Shown here: piece by piece, positions 42,218 to 52,059 of the stretch
Position numbering within the stretch: the first letter of the stretch is position 1
How the letters are laid out: each line of letters begins with the position of its first letter
Source: Microbacterium esteraromaticum
GTDB taxonomy: Bacteria; Actinomycetota; Actinomycetes; Actinomycetales; Microbacteriaceae
Assembly (NCBI RefSeq): GCF_016907315.1
Contig: NZ_JAFBBS010000001.1
Location: 1,922,001 to 1,986,000, forward strand
DNA length: 64,000 bases
Direction: 5' to 3'
Made by a program: the position numbers and the translations under genes
Notes under the pieces: generated by a model
Told to the model about the DNA's origin: nothing
What the model saw: only the letters and a program-made list of their open reading frames with translations
Databases searched by the model: none

Positions 42218-44014
42218 TCAGCGCACGGTCAGCGGCGTGAGCAGTCCTGCAAGAACCTCGGCGTGCGTCAGCTGCGGGTGGTGTCCGGCCCCGGGCAGCG
42301 TGAGAAGCTCGACGTTCCCGGCCGACGCAAGCATCTCGATCGCATCGGGAGCGAGGGGGTCTCGGCTGCCGGTGATGATGCGGACGGGCCCGTCGAAGCG
42401 CATCAGAGCGGCGGTGAGCTCTGCCCGCCACCGCGCTGATCGCGTGCGTGCGAGGTGATCGGCCGCAGCGCCGCCCGTGCGCCTGCGCAGGTCGTCGGCA
42501 CTCGAGGCGAGTTCTGGAGCGCTGTGCGCGGACCCGGTCAGCCGCCGCGAGAGGCGCCTCGCGTCGGTGTGGCGCAGCGCGGTGCGCACGAGTGGTCGCA
42601 GAGCGGTCCAGCTGCCCGCGGGGCTCTGCAGGAAGAAGGGCGCGATCAGCGTGAGCGAGCCCACCCGGGCGGGGAACCGGTCGGCGGCGATCACCGCCGC
42701 CGCCGCGCCGAGCGAATGCCCGACGAGGTCGACGGGCTCGTCTCCCAGTACCGCCGGAAGCCACCGCCCCCAGTCCGAGATGCCCGCTCCGCCGCTGAGG
42801 CCGAGGCCCGGAAGGTCGACGATCCGCGCGCCCGTGGACGATGCGACCCCGCCCCAGGTGTCGGCGTTCACGGGCAGACCCGGGAGGATCAGGCTGCTCG
42901 CGCCCGGCGTGCCGAGCTCGAACGTCCTCACACCGGCGACGTCGACGAACCGGCGGGCATGACCCGCGGCTGCGCCGAAGCGGTGGGCGGCCATGTGGTC
43001 GGCCCATCTTTCGAGGGACGTCCCCACATCGGGCATCCCGATCCCGTGCCGAGCGGCGAGGTCAGCCGCCGGCCCGGTGGGATAGCGGTCGTCCGACATG
43101 AACGTGAGCGTCTCGGGGTCGGCCTTGGTGACCCACGCCGGCAGGCGGCGGATGACGCCGACCGGCATCCTCACGCGTGGCACGCGTGCGCCCAGGTGGC
43201 GACCGAGGTGAGCCAGCATCCGCGCCAGCGGTGGGGTGCTGTCGTCGAGGATCCAGTACGCCTGGCCGACGGCCGCTGGATCGACGGCTGCAGCGACCAT
43301 GAAAGCCGCAAGGTGGTCGACCGTGACCACGGGAAGGAACGTCGAGTCGTCTCCCGGCAGCGCGGTCATCGCGCCGTTCCAGAGCTGCTCGATGGTGGCG
43401 GCCAGACCCACCTGCTGGTCGGACTCACCGGTCGCGCTGTCGCCGATCACGGTCGACGGGTTGACGATGGTCCACGCGAGCCCGCGTTCGGTGGCGACCG
43501 CCTGGAAGATCGCGTCTGACTCCATCTTCGAAGCCTCATAGGCGCCGAGCTCTGCATAGAGGACATCACGATGCGCATCCGACCACGGAACTGCCGCAGG
43601 ATCCTGACCGCCCACCCGATATCCCGACACGTGGACTATTCGCTGCAGGTGGGGCAGCCCTGTCGCGAAGTCGATCAGCTTCTCGACGATGCCGACGTTC
43701 GCGCCGCGCGCCTCCTCTGCTGTCATCCCGAAGCGATACGAGCCGGCGCAGTTGTGGATCTCGGTGACCGAGCCGAATGAGGACGGGCCGCCGGGGACGA
43801 TCTCGGGGGCATCGAAGTCCACGATCACGATGCTCAGGTCGTGTGTCAGGCCCTGTCTGCGGAGCCACCGCTGCACGCGGGCTCCGGATTCTGCTGTCCG
43901 GACCGCGGCCGTCACGCTCGCGCCCTGCTGCGCGAGTGCCAGGATCACATGCCGGCCGATCAGCCCCGATGCTCCGAAGACCAGCGCGTGGCGGGGCGCG
44001 TCGTTCCCGCTCAT
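42218..44014 (-). CDS. Fusion of atypical SDR and alpha/beta hydrolase
   Basis: 598 residues. Residues 1-350 are an extended/atypical SDR (ALVFGASGLIGRHVILALAQQG; VSGYRVGG; YEASKMESD with the YxxxK pair). Residues about 355-598 are an alpha/beta hydrolase with nucleophile elbow VGHSLGAAA (Ser near 434), acid in GSRDPLAPD and base in GAGHHPQLTH near 580. The two halves would act in sequence, for example reduction of a thioester- or ester-bound substrate followed by hydrolysis; the substrate is unknown. It overlaps the tetR gene by four bases (ATGA), so both are expressed from one promoter. Confidence 0.88.
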   Translation of the reverse strand: MSGNDAPRHALVFGASGLIGRHVILALAQQGASVTAAVRTAESGARVQRWLRRQGLTHDLSIVIVDFDAPEIVPGGPSSFGSVTEIHNCAGSYRFGMTAEEARGANVGIVEKLIDFATGLPHLQRIVHVSGYRVGGQDPAAVPWSDAHRDVLYAELGAYEASKMESDAIFQAVATERGLAWTIVNPSTVIGDSATGESDQQVGLAATIEQLWNGAMTALPGDDSTFLPVVTVDHLAAFMVAAAVDPAAVGQAYWILDDSTPPLARMLAHLGRHLGARVPRVRMPVGVIRRLPAWVTKADPETLTFMSDDRYPTGPAADLAARHGIGMPDVGTSLERWADHMAAHRFGAAAGHARRFVDVAGVRTFELGTPGASSLILPGLPVNADTWGGVASSTGARIVDLPGLGLSGGAGISDWGRWLPAVLGDEPVDLVGHSLGAAAAVIAADRFPARVGSLTLIAPFFLQSPAGSWTALRPLVRTALRHTDARRLSRRLTGSAHSAPELASSADDLRRRTGGAAADHLARTRSARWRAELTAALMRFDGPVRIITGSRDPLAPDAIEMLASAGNVELLTLPGAGHHPQLTHAEVLAGLLTPLTVR

Positions 44015-44610
44015 CGATTCTGCTCCGCCGACTGGCAGCGCTGATCGATAAGGGTGGCGACGACGTCACCCGCCGCGATCAGCGGCTGCGTGCTGCGCAT
44101 CGCGCGAGACACGATGACCGCGCCTTCGATCGTCGACACGACCACGGTGGCGAGCGACCGGGCGTCCTCCGGCTCCAGGCCCTCCCTCATCAGGAGGGCA
44201 GCCGTCGGGGTGATCCACGACTCGAATGCCGACGCGCAGGCCGCGCGCAGACGCTCGCTCTCGGCGCCCATCTCGAGAGTGACGACCGAGACCGGGCATC
44301 CCAGCCGGTAGTCGCTGTCGGCGACGATCGCCGCGAGCGTCTCGATGACGGCGCGGGCGCCGCCCGCCGCGCCGCCCGCCGCGGCTGCGGACTCCGAGAT
44401 CAGCGACTCGAAGCGATCCGCGGCGAGCTCGACCGCCGCGACGCCGAGCCCCTCCTTGCCGTCGCGGAAGTGGAAGTACAGCGAGCCCTTCGGTGCTCCG
44501 GCATGGTCGATCACTGCATTCAGGCCGGTGCCGCTGTAGCCGCTGGTCTGGATGAGCTCGAGCATCGACTCCGCGAGTCGGCTTCTGGTGAGGGCGCCTT
44601 TTGAGGTCAT
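44011..44610 (-). CDS. TetR/AcrR-family regulator (LmrA/YxaF type)
   Basis: 199 residues. The N-terminal HTH (MLELIQTSGYSGTGLNAVIDHAGAPKGSLYFHF) is typical, with the KGSLYxHF signature; the C-terminal ligand domain (CPVSVVTLEMGAESERLR, EGLEPEDARSLATVVVSTIEGAVIVSRA) matches the LmrA/YxaF branch. First gene of a unit with the SDR-hydrolase fusion. A matching palindrome lies ten bases upstream of its start, so it should be autorepressed. Confidence 0.93.
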   Translation of the reverse strand: MTSKGALTRSRLAESMLELIQTSGYSGTGLNAVIDHAGAPKGSLYFHFRDGKEGLGVAAVELAADRFESLISESAAAAGGAAGGARAVIETLAAIVADSDYRLGCPVSVVTLEMGAESERLRAACASAFESWITPTAALLMREGLEPEDARSLATVVVSTIEGAVIVSRAMRSTQPLIAAGDVVATLIDQRCQSAEQNR

Positions 44611-44619
44611 GGTCCAAGA

Positions 44620-44633
44620 ATAGACCAGTCTAT
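44620..44633 (-). promoter_or_regulatory. TetR operator ATAGACCAGTCTAT
   Basis: ATAGAC and GTCTAT arms with a two-base centre form a perfect palindrome. It closely resembles the TAGACC/GGTCTA boxes of the LmrA/YxaF and NemR regulators. Position in the tetR leader implies autoregulation. Confidence 0.78.
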
Positions 44634-44666
44634 ATATTCGACGTGAATCGGCGCCGTTGCGAGCCG

Positions 44667-45806
44667 TCAGTCTGCGGGGGTCGAGAAGCCCGGACGGGTG
44701 CCGTAACGGGCGAGAGTTTCGTGGTCGAGCGTCACGCCGAGGCCGGGGGTGGACGGGATGTCGAGGAAACCCTCGTCATCCAATGTCCATCCGCCGAGGA
44801 TCAGGTCGTCGACGTACACCGAGCCCGTCTTGTACTCCACGAGGTCGGTCGATGACAGTGCTGACGCCAACTGCAGGTCTGCGGCGAGCCCGATGCCCGT
44901 GTTCCAGCCATGTGGAATGAGGCGGATGCCCCGGTCCTGAGCCATCCAGCCGATCCGGCGCGACTCGCTGAGGCCGCCGCCTTTCGTGGTGTCCGGCTGC
45001 ACGATGTCGAAAGCGTGCCGGTCTAGGTACGGCTGAAAGCTCTGCCGCCGGGTGAGCACCTCGCCGCCGGAGATCCGCACGGGAGAGGTGGCCCGCAGTT
45101 CGGCGAAACCGTCAAGATCATCGGGGGCGAGGGCTTCCTCGAACCAGGCGACGTCGTAGTCGGCGAGCATTCGCGCGGTCCGCTTCGCCCAGGCGAGGTC
45201 GCCGGGGAAGAACGCCTCGGACCCGCCGGCATCGACCGCGAGCAGGCGATCGCCGACCGCTGCCCTCGCCGCAGCGACGGTTGCTTCGTCGGTCGCCGCG
45301 TCCACACGGCCGAACTTCCACCAGCCGATCTTGAAGGCAGTGAATCCCGTGGTGACGAGTTCTTGGAGGTTGGCCGTCATCGGGTCGGCCTCGTCCATCA
45401 GCACAGAGGCGTACGGGCGAACCCGGTCGCGGTGCCGGCCGCCGAGGAGGCGGCCGACCGGCTGGGACCCGACCTGTCCAGCGATGTCCCAGAGGGCGAT
45501 GTCGATCGCGCTCGTCGCGTGAGTGAGCGAGCCCCCACGACCCATCCAGAAGGCCGTCTGGTGAAGGGTCTCGGTCAGGCGCTCCACCTCGCGGGGGTCT
45601 TCGCCGATGAGGTGAGGGGAGAGGAGATCGATTGCGCCGCGCACCAGATTCTCGGTGGTGAAGGCGCTGCCGACTCCCACTGTCCCCTCGTCCGTGTGGA
45701 CCGCGACAAGTGTGTGAACGATGTCGTCCGGCTGGAGTTCGTGCGACCACCCGCCCTCGGGCGTGGCGCCTCGCAGGCCGCAGGTGTCGATTCGAGTGAT
45801 GCGCAT
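44667..45806 (-). CDS. Enolase-superfamily enzyme (mandelate racemase/muconate lactonising group)
   Basis: 379 residues, ATG at 45806 after GGAAGG. Visible catalytic set: K159 in FKIGWW, metal ligands D192 (LAVDAGG), E223/E224 (WFEEAL) and E249 (ISGGEVL), and a D272/H299 dyad (QPDTTKGG, IPHGWNTGIG) as in mandelate racemase-like acid-sugar dehydratases. Such enzymes abstract a proton alpha to a carboxylate and either racemise or dehydrate. Dehydration of a sugar acid is my best guess. It is divergent from the ABC/D-aminoacylase operon and shares the TTGTCGACAA operator with it. Confidence 0.88.
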   Translation of the reverse strand: MRITRIDTCGLRGATPEGGWSHELQPDDIVHTLVAVHTDEGTVGVGSAFTTENLVRGAIDLLSPHLIGEDPREVERLTETLHQTAFWMGRGGSLTHATSAIDIALWDIAGQVGSQPVGRLLGGRHRDRVRPYASVLMDEADPMTANLQELVTTGFTAFKIGWWKFGRVDAATDEATVAAARAAVGDRLLAVDAGGSEAFFPGDLAWAKRTARMLADYDVAWFEEALAPDDLDGFAELRATSPVRISGGEVLTRRQSFQPYLDRHAFDIVQPDTTKGGGLSESRRIGWMAQDRGIRLIPHGWNTGIGLAADLQLASALSSTDLVEYKTGSVYVDDLILGGWTLDDEGFLDIPSTPGLGVTLDHETLARYGTRPGFSTPAD

Positions 45807-45863
45807 GAAGACCTTCCAGGGGTGATGGGGAAAGGCGGTCCATCCCCGGAAAGGACGATAGTC

Positions 45864-45897
45864 GATTGTCGACAAAGTGGCAAAGTGTGGGTAGTGT
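45864..45897. promoter_or_regulatory. Divergent promoter region with GntR-type operator GATTGTCGACAAAG
   Basis: The perfect palindrome TTGTCGACAA occupies 45866-45875. On the plus strand TCGACA (45869-45874), 17 bases and TAGTGT (45892-45897) form a promoter for the ABC operon. On the minus strand TTGCCA and TATCGT are also 17 bases apart with the operator in the spacer, serving the enolase-family gene. The same 14 bp recurs inverted at 52870-52883. Confidence 0.78.
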
Positions 45898-45988
45898 CTG
45901 TTCCGGCACCCAGCAGCGGTGCGACAAGCGATCCACGGCGTTGTGCTCGATAGCAGCGCCGGTGGCCCGAACCCGAAAGGCACGAACA

Positions 45989-46807
45989 ATGAAGTTGACG
46001 CGCATCCTGGCCGGCGTGGCGATGGCCACGACAGCCGCCATCGCCCTGACCGCGTGCACCTCGAGCGGCACCTCGGCAGCAGGGACGCAGAAGAGCACGC
46101 TCACGACGGTCCTCGAGAAGAAGACGCTCGTGGTCGGTGTGTTCGCCGACGCCCCGCCCTACGGAGTCCTGAAGAGCTCGGGCGAGTATGAGGGCTTCGA
46201 CATCGACGCTGCCCAAGCGCTCGCCGACTCCCTCGGCGCCAAGATCGAGTACGTCTCCACGACCAACGCCAACCGCATCCCGCTGCTCGAGACGGGCAAG
46301 GTCGATATCGTGATCGCCGCGCTCACCAACTTGAATGAGCGCGCCCAGAAGGTGGCGATGTCTCGTCCGTACGCGGCCGAGGGGCAGGTCGTGCTCGTGC
46401 CGTCGGACAGCACCATCGCTTCCTACGACGACCTCGCGGGACGCGCCGTCGCAGCGACTCGCGGCAGCGTGCCTGCGACCATCCTCGAGAACCGCTTCCC
46501 GGATGCGAAGGCCAGTCTGTTCGAAGCAGTCGCCGATTCGATTCAGGCGTTGCGCAGCGGCAAGGTCGACGCGCTCATGGAGAGCAACTCCGTCGCGCAG
46601 GGCATCCTCGCCGACTCCGGGGACGAGTTCGTGATCGTGGATGCCCCGCAGCTGAGCCCCTCTGTGGTCTCCATGGGGATGAGGCAGGGGGATCAGCTGT
46701 GGCTGAACTACGTCAACAACTTCATCCTCAACTACAACATCAGCGACGCCGCGAACGACTCATATAACGAGTGGCTCGGCACCGACGTCCCCGAGCTCAT
46801 CAAGTAG
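45989..46807 (+). CDS. ABC transporter substrate-binding lipoprotein (SBP_bac_3 family)
   Basis: 272 residues with signal peptide and lipobox LTAC. Family-3 solute-binding domain: VGVFADAPPYG, YEGFDIDAAQALADSLGA, GKVDIVIAALTNLNERAQKVAMSRPY, ALRSGKVDALMESNS. Normally binds amino acids or small carboxylated amino compounds. First gene of the D-aminoacylase operon. The 180-base leader from the promoter is compact and free of other genes. Confidence 0.94.
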   Translation: MKLTRILAGVAMATTAAIALTACTSSGTSAAGTQKSTLTTVLEKKTLVVGVFADAPPYGVLKSSGEYEGFDIDAAQALADSLGAKIEYVSTTNANRIPLLETGKVDIVIAALTNLNERAQKVAMSRPYAAEGQVVLVPSDSTIASYDDLAGRAVAATRGSVPATILENRFPDAKASLFEAVADSIQALRSGKVDALMESNSVAQGILADSGDEFVIVDAPQLSPSVVSMGMRQGDQLWLNYVNNFILNYNISDAANDSYNEWLGTDVPELIK

Positions 46808-46816
46808 CGACCTCCT

Positions 46817-46847
46817 CGGGTGCCCCGCCCGCGGGGCAGGGCACCCG
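46817..46847 (+). repeat. Intercistronic hairpin after the binding-protein gene
   Basis: CGGGTGCCC (46817-46825) pairs with GGGCACCCG (46839-46847); an alternative inner pairing TGCCCCGC/GCGGGGCA overlaps it. Such hairpins behind binding-protein genes typically protect that part of the mRNA and lower expression of the permease genes. Confidence 0.65.
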
Positions 46848-46860
46848 GATCGGACAACTC

Positions 46861-47523
46861 ATGCAACTCTTCTTCGGGGATCTGGTCCCCCACGCGCCCG
46901 CGTTGCTCGCCGGTCTCGGCGTCAGCGCGCTGATCACCCTCGCGGCCGTGCTCATCGGTTCGCCGCTCGGCGTCGTCGTCTACCTTCTGCGGGATTCGCA
47001 CAACGCGATCCTCCGAGCCGTCGGCGCCACATACGTCGAGGCGATCCGGAACACCCCCCTGCTGCTGCAGCTCTACCTCATCTACTTCGCGCTCCCCTCG
47101 GTCGGGGTCAACCTCGATCCGGTGACGGCGGGTGTCATCGCCCTGAGCGTCAACAACTCGGCATATCTCGCAGAGATCTACCGCGCCGGTTTCGAGGCGA
47201 TCCCCCGGGGGCAGATCGAGGCGGCGGACGCGCTCGGGTTGTCGCGTCGCACGACGTTCCTCCACGTGCGACTGGTGCCCGCGCTGCGCAACGTGCTTCC
47301 GTCGCTGACCAACCAGGTGATCCTGCTCTTCCTCGCCTCGTCGATCGCGTCCATCGTTGCCGTGCCTGAGCTCATGCACGTGATGATGGGCATCACGACG
47401 ACCACCTTCCGCACCATCGAGACGTTCGTCGTGGGCGGTCTCCTCTACTTCGTCGTCGCGTTCCTGATCGCGGGAGCGTCCCGTCTCATCGAGACGCGCG
47501 GCATCCGTTGGAAGGTGGCCTGA
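46861..47523 (+). CDS. Polar-type ABC transporter permease 1
   Basis: 220 residues, five hydrophobic helices, with [20 protein letters not shown] and EAA loop [30 protein letters not shown] at 46861, and the stop overlaps the next permease start (TGATG). Forms a heterodimeric channel with permease 2. Confidence 0.94.
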   Translation: MQLFFGDLVPHAPALLAGLGVSALITLAAVLIGSPLGVVVYLLRDSHNAILRAVGATYVEAIRNTPLLLQLYLIYFALPSVGVNLDPVTAGVIALSVNNSAYLAEIYRAGFEAIPRGQIEAADALGLSRRTTFLHVRLVPALRNVLPSLTNQVILLFLASSIASIVAVPELMHVMMGITTTTFRTIETFVVGGLLYFVVAFLIAGASRLIETRGIRWKVA

Positions 47524-48230
47524 TGTTCACGTCCTTCGACCTCCCCGACCTCCTGCTGATCCTGCAGGGCGCCTCTGTGACGCTGCAGATCTGCGTCCTG
47601 TCCGTGCTGCTCGGCGGCGCCGTGGGCATCGTGTCCGGCATCCTCGCTGCGAGCCCTTACGCCCCGCTGCGCTGGATCAGCGCGATCTGGGTGGGCGCTA
47701 TTCGCGGGGTTCCCGTGCTGCTCATCATCTTCTTCGTCTACTTTGCTCTGCCGCTGATGTCGGCCGGAAGCAACGTCCCCGACTACTGGGCCGCGGTGCT
47801 CGCCCTCACCATCTTCGCGTCGGCGTACATCAGCGAGATCGTCCGCGGAAGCATCCAGGCGATCCCGCGCGGGCAGTTCGAGGCGGCACAGGCGCTCGGA
47901 CTCTCATGGCCGCAGCAGCTCAGCTACGTCGTGATGCCGCAAGCCGCGCGCATCATGGTGCCACCAGGGATCGGCTTCCTGGTCGTGCTGATCAAAGACA
48001 GCTCGCTCGTGGCCGTGATCGGCCTGATCGAGCTGACCAGGGCCGGCAACATCGTCGCCTCGCAGACCGGGCAGCCGATCCTCGCCTACCTGGTCGTGGG
48101 TGCGTTCTACTTCGTCATCTGCTTCGCCCTCTCCATCGCCGGTCGGCGATACGAACGTCGACTCACCGTCCATGCGCGAGCCCCCCGGGTGGAAGACGCG
48201 CTCACCCCTTCACGAGGAGACTCGAAATGA
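47523..48230 (+). CDS. Polar-type ABC transporter permease 2
   Basis: 235 residues; [23 protein letters not shown] and EAA loop [27 protein letters not shown]. Partner of permease 1. The C-terminal tail after the last helix is long and basic. Overlaps the ATPase gene by four bases (ATGA). Confidence 0.94.
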   Translation: MFTSFDLPDLLLILQGASVTLQICVLSVLLGGAVGIVSGILAASPYAPLRWISAIWVGAIRGVPVLLIIFFVYFALPLMSAGSNVPDYWAAVLALTIFASAYISEIVRGSIQAIPRGQFEAAQALGLSWPQQLSYVVMPQAARIMVPPGIGFLVVLIKDSSLVAVIGLIELTRAGNIVASQTGQPILAYLVVGAFYFVICFALSIAGRRYERRLTVHARAPRVEDALTPSRGDSK

Positions 48231-48955
48231 TCACCGTCACCGATCTGCGGCTCAGCTTCGGGCCCACCGAAGTGCTTCACGGCATCACCTGCGACGTTGC
48301 GGAGGGCGAGGTCGTCTGCATCATCGGTGCCTCCGGATCAGGCAAGAGCACACTGCTGCGGTGCATGAACGGCCTCGAGACCCCCAGCTCGGGGAGCGTG
48401 GAGGTGAACGGTCACGTGCTCACCTCGAAGGAGCGGCGGTCAGACCTCGCGGCCGTCCGACGGGATGTGGGCATGGTGTTCCAGCAGTTCAACCTGTTCC
48501 CGCACCTGACGGCCAGGGAGAATGTCACGCTCGCCCCGCGCAAGGTGCTCGGGCTGAGCGCTCAAGAAGCCGGCGCCCGCGCGGACGCCCTCCTCGCGAA
48601 GGTGGGTCTTGCCGCGAGAGCGGATGCCTTCCCAGGGAACCTCTCCGGCGGACAGGCGCAGCGCGTGGCGATCGCGCGGGCTCTCGCGATGCAGCCAGAC
48701 GTGATGCTCTTCGACGAGCCGACCTCGGCGCTCGATCCGGAGATCGTCGGCGAGGTTCTGTCGGTGATGAAGGGACTCGCCGCGGAGGGCATGACGATGG
48801 TCGTCGTCACTCACGAGATCGGGTTCGCGCGCGAGGTGGCCGACCGGGTGATCTACATGGATGACGGGCGGATCGTCGAGAGCGGGACTCCGAACGAGCT
48901 GCTGTCGAACGCGCAGACCGAGCGTGCCCGCGCGTTCCTCGGAAAGGTGCTCTGA
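48227..48955 (+). CDS. Polar-type ABC transporter ATPase
   Basis: 242 residues: Walker [11 protein letters not shown]-loop [13 protein letters not shown], signature LSGGQAQR, Walker [23 protein letters not shown]. Completes the importer together with 45989-48230. The start is coupled to permease 2. Confidence 0.96.
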   Translation: MITVTDLRLSFGPTEVLHGITCDVAEGEVVCIIGASGSGKSTLLRCMNGLETPSSGSVEVNGHVLTSKERRSDLAAVRRDVGMVFQQFNLFPHLTARENVTLAPRKVLGLSAQEAGARADALLAKVGLAARADAFPGNLSGGQAQRVAIARALAMQPDVMLFDEPTSALDPEIVGEVLSVMKGLAAEGMTMVVVTHEIGFAREVADRVIYMDDGRIVESGTPNELLSNAQTERARAFLGKVL

Positions 48956-48959
48956 GCTC

Positions 48960-50555
48960 GTGATCGACGTCGTCATCCGCGGTGCGCGCGTCATCGACGG
49001 CTCTGGCGCCCCGGCCTTCACGGCGGACATCGGCGTCGCCGGTTCCCGCGTCGCTTTCGTCGGGCGCGCTCCGGGCGCCGCGCCCGCAACGGAGATCGAA
49101 GGGGATGGCCTGCTGCTCACGCCCGGCCTGATCGACCCGCACAGTCACAGCGATTGGTCGATCCTCTCCAATCGGGATGCGCTGAGCACGGTGCACCAGG
49201 GGGTCACAACCGAGATCGTGGGGAACTGCGGCGTCACGTACGCGCCGATCGCGAAGGGCGACGAAGAGACCGCTCGCCGTGCGCTGGCCGCATTCGGGTA
49301 CCAGGGCGACGTGCGGTGGCGGTCGTTCGCGGACTTCCTCAGCGTCGTCCACGACGGGGGGACGGCGCAGAACCTGGCGTGGTTCGTCGGCCACACGGCT
49401 CTGCGGCGGGCGGCCGAACGCGAACAAGGCGACCTCATCGCAGGGATGGAGAAGCACCTGCATGGGGCCTTGGAAGCCGGGGCGCTCGGCTTCACCTCCG
49501 GACTGGAGTACGGAGCGGGGCGCACCGCCACGACGGGGGAGCTGGAGGCGCTCGCCCGTGTGGCGGGACGCTACGGCGCGATGTACGCCAGTCACATCCG
49601 CAACCGCGACGCGGCGCTGGCAGAGGCCGTGGACGAGTTCTTCCGCGTGGTGCACGCGGGAGAGGTGCGCGCACAGCTCTCGCATCTCAACGTCCGCCAC
49701 GGCACCGGTGCTGCCGAAGGCGCCTGGCTGGACGCGGTGGCGCGGCTGGAGAGCGAACTGCGCTCCGGGGTCGATGTGCTGGCCGACATGACGCCCTATC
49801 CGCACGGGATCGGTCTCGCTGCCGGGTTGTTGCCCGACTGGCTGCTCTCCGCAGGCGAGGGAGCCGCAGCGGAGGCCCTCAGAGATCCCGCCGTGCGCAG
49901 GCGGGTGCGCGAGGACTTCGACCGGTACTGGCGGTTCGTGCACCGCGGCCAATGGGATCGGGTGCGCCTGGCTGTCAGCCCCGCCACTCCCGAGTGGGAG
50001 GGGATGGTCTTCCCCGACATCGCCGCCGCCAACGGCACAGACGAGTGGGATGCCTACTTCGACGTCATGGCCGCGGCAGGAGGCGATCTGGGAACCGTCC
50101 AGCTCATGGGCTCGCTGTTCGAGCCCGAGCACGTGGCGGAGGCCGTGCACCATGACCGCTTCCTGCTCGGCGTGGACGGGTTCACATCGCGGCGTGACGG
50201 CGTTCTCGGCGCGCGCACACCGCACCCACTGTTCTTCCACGGCTCGCAGCACTTCCTGAGCCATCACGCGCTGCGTGTCGGAACGCTGACTCTGGAGGCC
50301 GCCGTGCACAAGATGACGGGAGCGGTCGCGGCGCACTTCGGCCTCCGTGACCGGGGGCTCGTCGTCGAGGGCGCCTTCGCCGATCTGGTCCTCTGGGATG
50401 AGGCGCTGCTGAGGGATACCGACACCTTCGTCATGCCCGAGAGTTACGCCACCGCAGCCCGTCACGTCTGGGTGAACGGCGTGCCGGTCGTCTCGCACGG
50501 AAGTCGCACCGTGCACCGCCCAGGAACCCGATTGGAAAGATCAGATGTCCACTGA
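48960..50555 (+). CDS. N-acyl-D-amino-acid deacylase-like amidohydrolase
   Basis: 531 residues, similar in length and layout to D-aminoacylase. Metal-site motifs: PGLIDPHSHSD after beta-strand 1, TTEIVGNCGVT, the SHIRNRD and QLSHLNV strands, and LLGVDGFTS near the end (Asp). The family removes acyl groups from N-acyl-D-amino acids or cleaves related D-aminoacyl or isoaspartyl amides. It sits between the amino-acid-type ABC transporter and a sugar-type MFS, so the substrate may be an acyl- or sugar-modified amino acid. GTG start at 48960, five bases after the ATPase gene. Confidence 0.87.
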   Translation: MIDVVIRGARVIDGSGAPAFTADIGVAGSRVAFVGRAPGAAPATEIEGDGLLLTPGLIDPHSHSDWSILSNRDALSTVHQGVTTEIVGNCGVTYAPIAKGDEETARRALAAFGYQGDVRWRSFADFLSVVHDGGTAQNLAWFVGHTALRRAAEREQGDLIAGMEKHLHGALEAGALGFTSGLEYGAGRTATTGELEALARVAGRYGAMYASHIRNRDAALAEAVDEFFRVVHAGEVRAQLSHLNVRHGTGAAEGAWLDAVARLESELRSGVDVLADMTPYPHGIGLAAGLLPDWLLSAGEGAAAEALRDPAVRRRVREDFDRYWRFVHRGQWDRVRLAVSPATPEWEGMVFPDIAAANGTDEWDAYFDVMAAAGGDLGTVQLMGSLFEPEHVAEAVHHDRFLLGVDGFTSRRDGVLGARTPHPLFFHGSQHFLSHHALRVGTLTLEAAVHKMTGAVAAHFGLRDRGLVVEGAFADLVLWDEALLRDTDTFVMPESYATAARHVWVNGVPVVSHGSRTVHRPGTRLERSDVH

Positions 50556-52059
50556 ATCGTCGATCGCCAAGGATGATGGCCCGTCTCGCAGGACGCGTCG
50601 CGGCGCTCTCTGCAGCACACCATCCGGCCCCGCTGAGCACGGCCGGCTGACCCCGGCGGTGACGTGGTTCGCCGTCGCTGCTGCCGTCGGCGGGTTCCTC
50701 TTCGGCTTCGACACAGCGGTGATCAACGGCGCGGTCACGGCGCTCGAAAGCAACCTCGGCCTCGACGCGGTCGGCCTCGGCGTGGTCGTCGCGGTGACGC
50801 TGCTCGGTGCAGCGCTCGGGGCGCTCGGCGCCGGGTGGCTCGCCGACCGGATCGGGCGACCCCGCACGATGCTGGCTGCAGGCGTGGTGTTCTTCGTGGC
50901 GGCGATCGGCTGCGGACTCGCGCAGGGCGTGATCGATCTGGCCGCCTGGCGTCTCGTGACAGGCATCGCGGTCGGTTTCGCCACCGTGCTCGGCCCGTTG
51001 TACATCTCGGAGATCACCCCCGCGCACGCCCGCGGACGGCTGGCGTCGATGCAGCAGATGGCGATCGTGCTCGGGATTTTCGCAGCGCTCCTCTCCGACA
51101 GCGGCATCGCCCTGTCGCTGGGCGGTGCGGATGCAGAGGTGTTCCTCGGGCTCCCGGCGTGGCGCTGGATGTTCATCGCCGGGGTCGTCCCCGCCCTGAT
51201 CTACCTGATGCTGGCCCTCGTCGTCCCGGAGTCCCCGAGGTACCTGGTCGCTCGTGGGCAGGTGAGCGCGGCCCGGCGGGTGCTCATCCGCCTGCAGCGC
51301 GTCGACGAGACGGAGGCGCGCGTCCTCACGGATCGGATCGCGGAGACGCTGCAGCACAGGGAGTCCGGACGCTTCCGCGACCTGCTGCACAAGCGGCACG
51401 GGCTTCTCCCCGTGGTGTGGGTCGGCATCGGCGTCGCGGCCCTGCAGGCTCTCGTCGGCATCGATGTGATCTTCTACTACTCGACCTCGCTCTGGGAGTC
51501 GGTCGGATTCGAGGAGTCCGCCGCATTCGGGCTGTCGGTGTTCAGTTCCTTCATCAACGTGGCGGCGACGGTGGCTGCGATAGTGCTGATCGACCGGGTC
51601 GGTCGACGCGTGCTGCTGCTCACAGGGTCGGTCGGGATGTTCGTCAGCCTCGTGCTCGTCAGTATCGGGTTCTCGACCGCGCGCATCGTGGATGGTGCAC
51701 CCCAGCTGGGAGGGGTGTGGGGGCCGATCACCCTGATCGGTGCGAACTTGTTCGTCGTCGCGTTCGCCGTGTCCTGGGGGCCGGTGGTGTGGGTGCTGCT
51801 GGGCGAGATGTTCCCGAACCGCATCCGCGCGGTCGCGCTCTCGGTGTGCGCCTCGGCGAACTGGCTCGCTGGCGTGGCGCTGAACTTCTCCTTCCCCAGC
51901 CTGCGGGATGTTTCCCTTCCCGGTAGCTACGCGCTGTACGCGGTGACGGCGGCGCTGTCGTTCGTGCTCGTCTACTTCGGCGTCGAGGAGACCAATGGGC
52001 GCTCCCTCGAGGAGATGCCCGCGAGCGCCGGCAGCGCCGAGGCGGAGGGGACGGCGTGA
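50545..52059 (+). CDS. MFS sugar porter
   Basis: 504 residues, 12 helices. Sugar-porter motifs: GGFLFGFDTAVINGAV, GWLADRIGRPRTM, PESPRYLVARGQ, VGIDVIFYYS, LLGEMFPNRIRA and VEETNGRSLEEM (the usual PETKGRSLEE altered to EETN). Takes up a hexose, pentose or polyol with protons. Overlaps the amidohydrolase gene by 11 bases. Its presence beside an amino-acid-type ABC importer is unusual and hints that the operon handles two pools, the conjugate and a free sugar. Confidence 0.93.
   Translation: MSTESSIAKDDGPSRRTRRGALCSTPSGPAEHGRLTPAVTWFAVAAAVGGFLFGFDTAVINGAVTALESNLGLDAVGLGVVVAVTLLGAALGALGAGWLADRIGRPRTMLAAGVVFFVAAIGCGLAQGVIDLAAWRLVTGIAVGFATVLGPLYISEITPAHARGRLASMQQMAIVLGIFAALLSDSGIALSLGGADAEVFLGLPAWRWMFIAGVVPALIYLMLALVVPESPRYLVARGQVSAARRVLIRLQRVDETEARVLTDRIAETLQHRESGRFRDLLHKRHGLLPVVWVGIGVAALQALVGIDVIFYYSTSLWESVGFEESAAFGLSVFSSFINVAATVAAIVLIDRVGRRVLLLTGSVGMFVSLVLVSIGFSTARIVDGAPQLGGVWGPITLIGANLFVVAFAVSWGPVVWVLLGEMFPNRIRAVALSVCASANWLAGVALNFSFPSLRDVSLPGSYALYAVTAALSFVLVYFGVEETNGRSLEEMPASAGSAEAEGTA

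Noticed and set aside
47906..48955. Apparent N-terminal extension of the ABC ATPase
   Set aside because: It overlaps permease 2 in another frame; the ATG at 48227 with ATGA coupling is standard.
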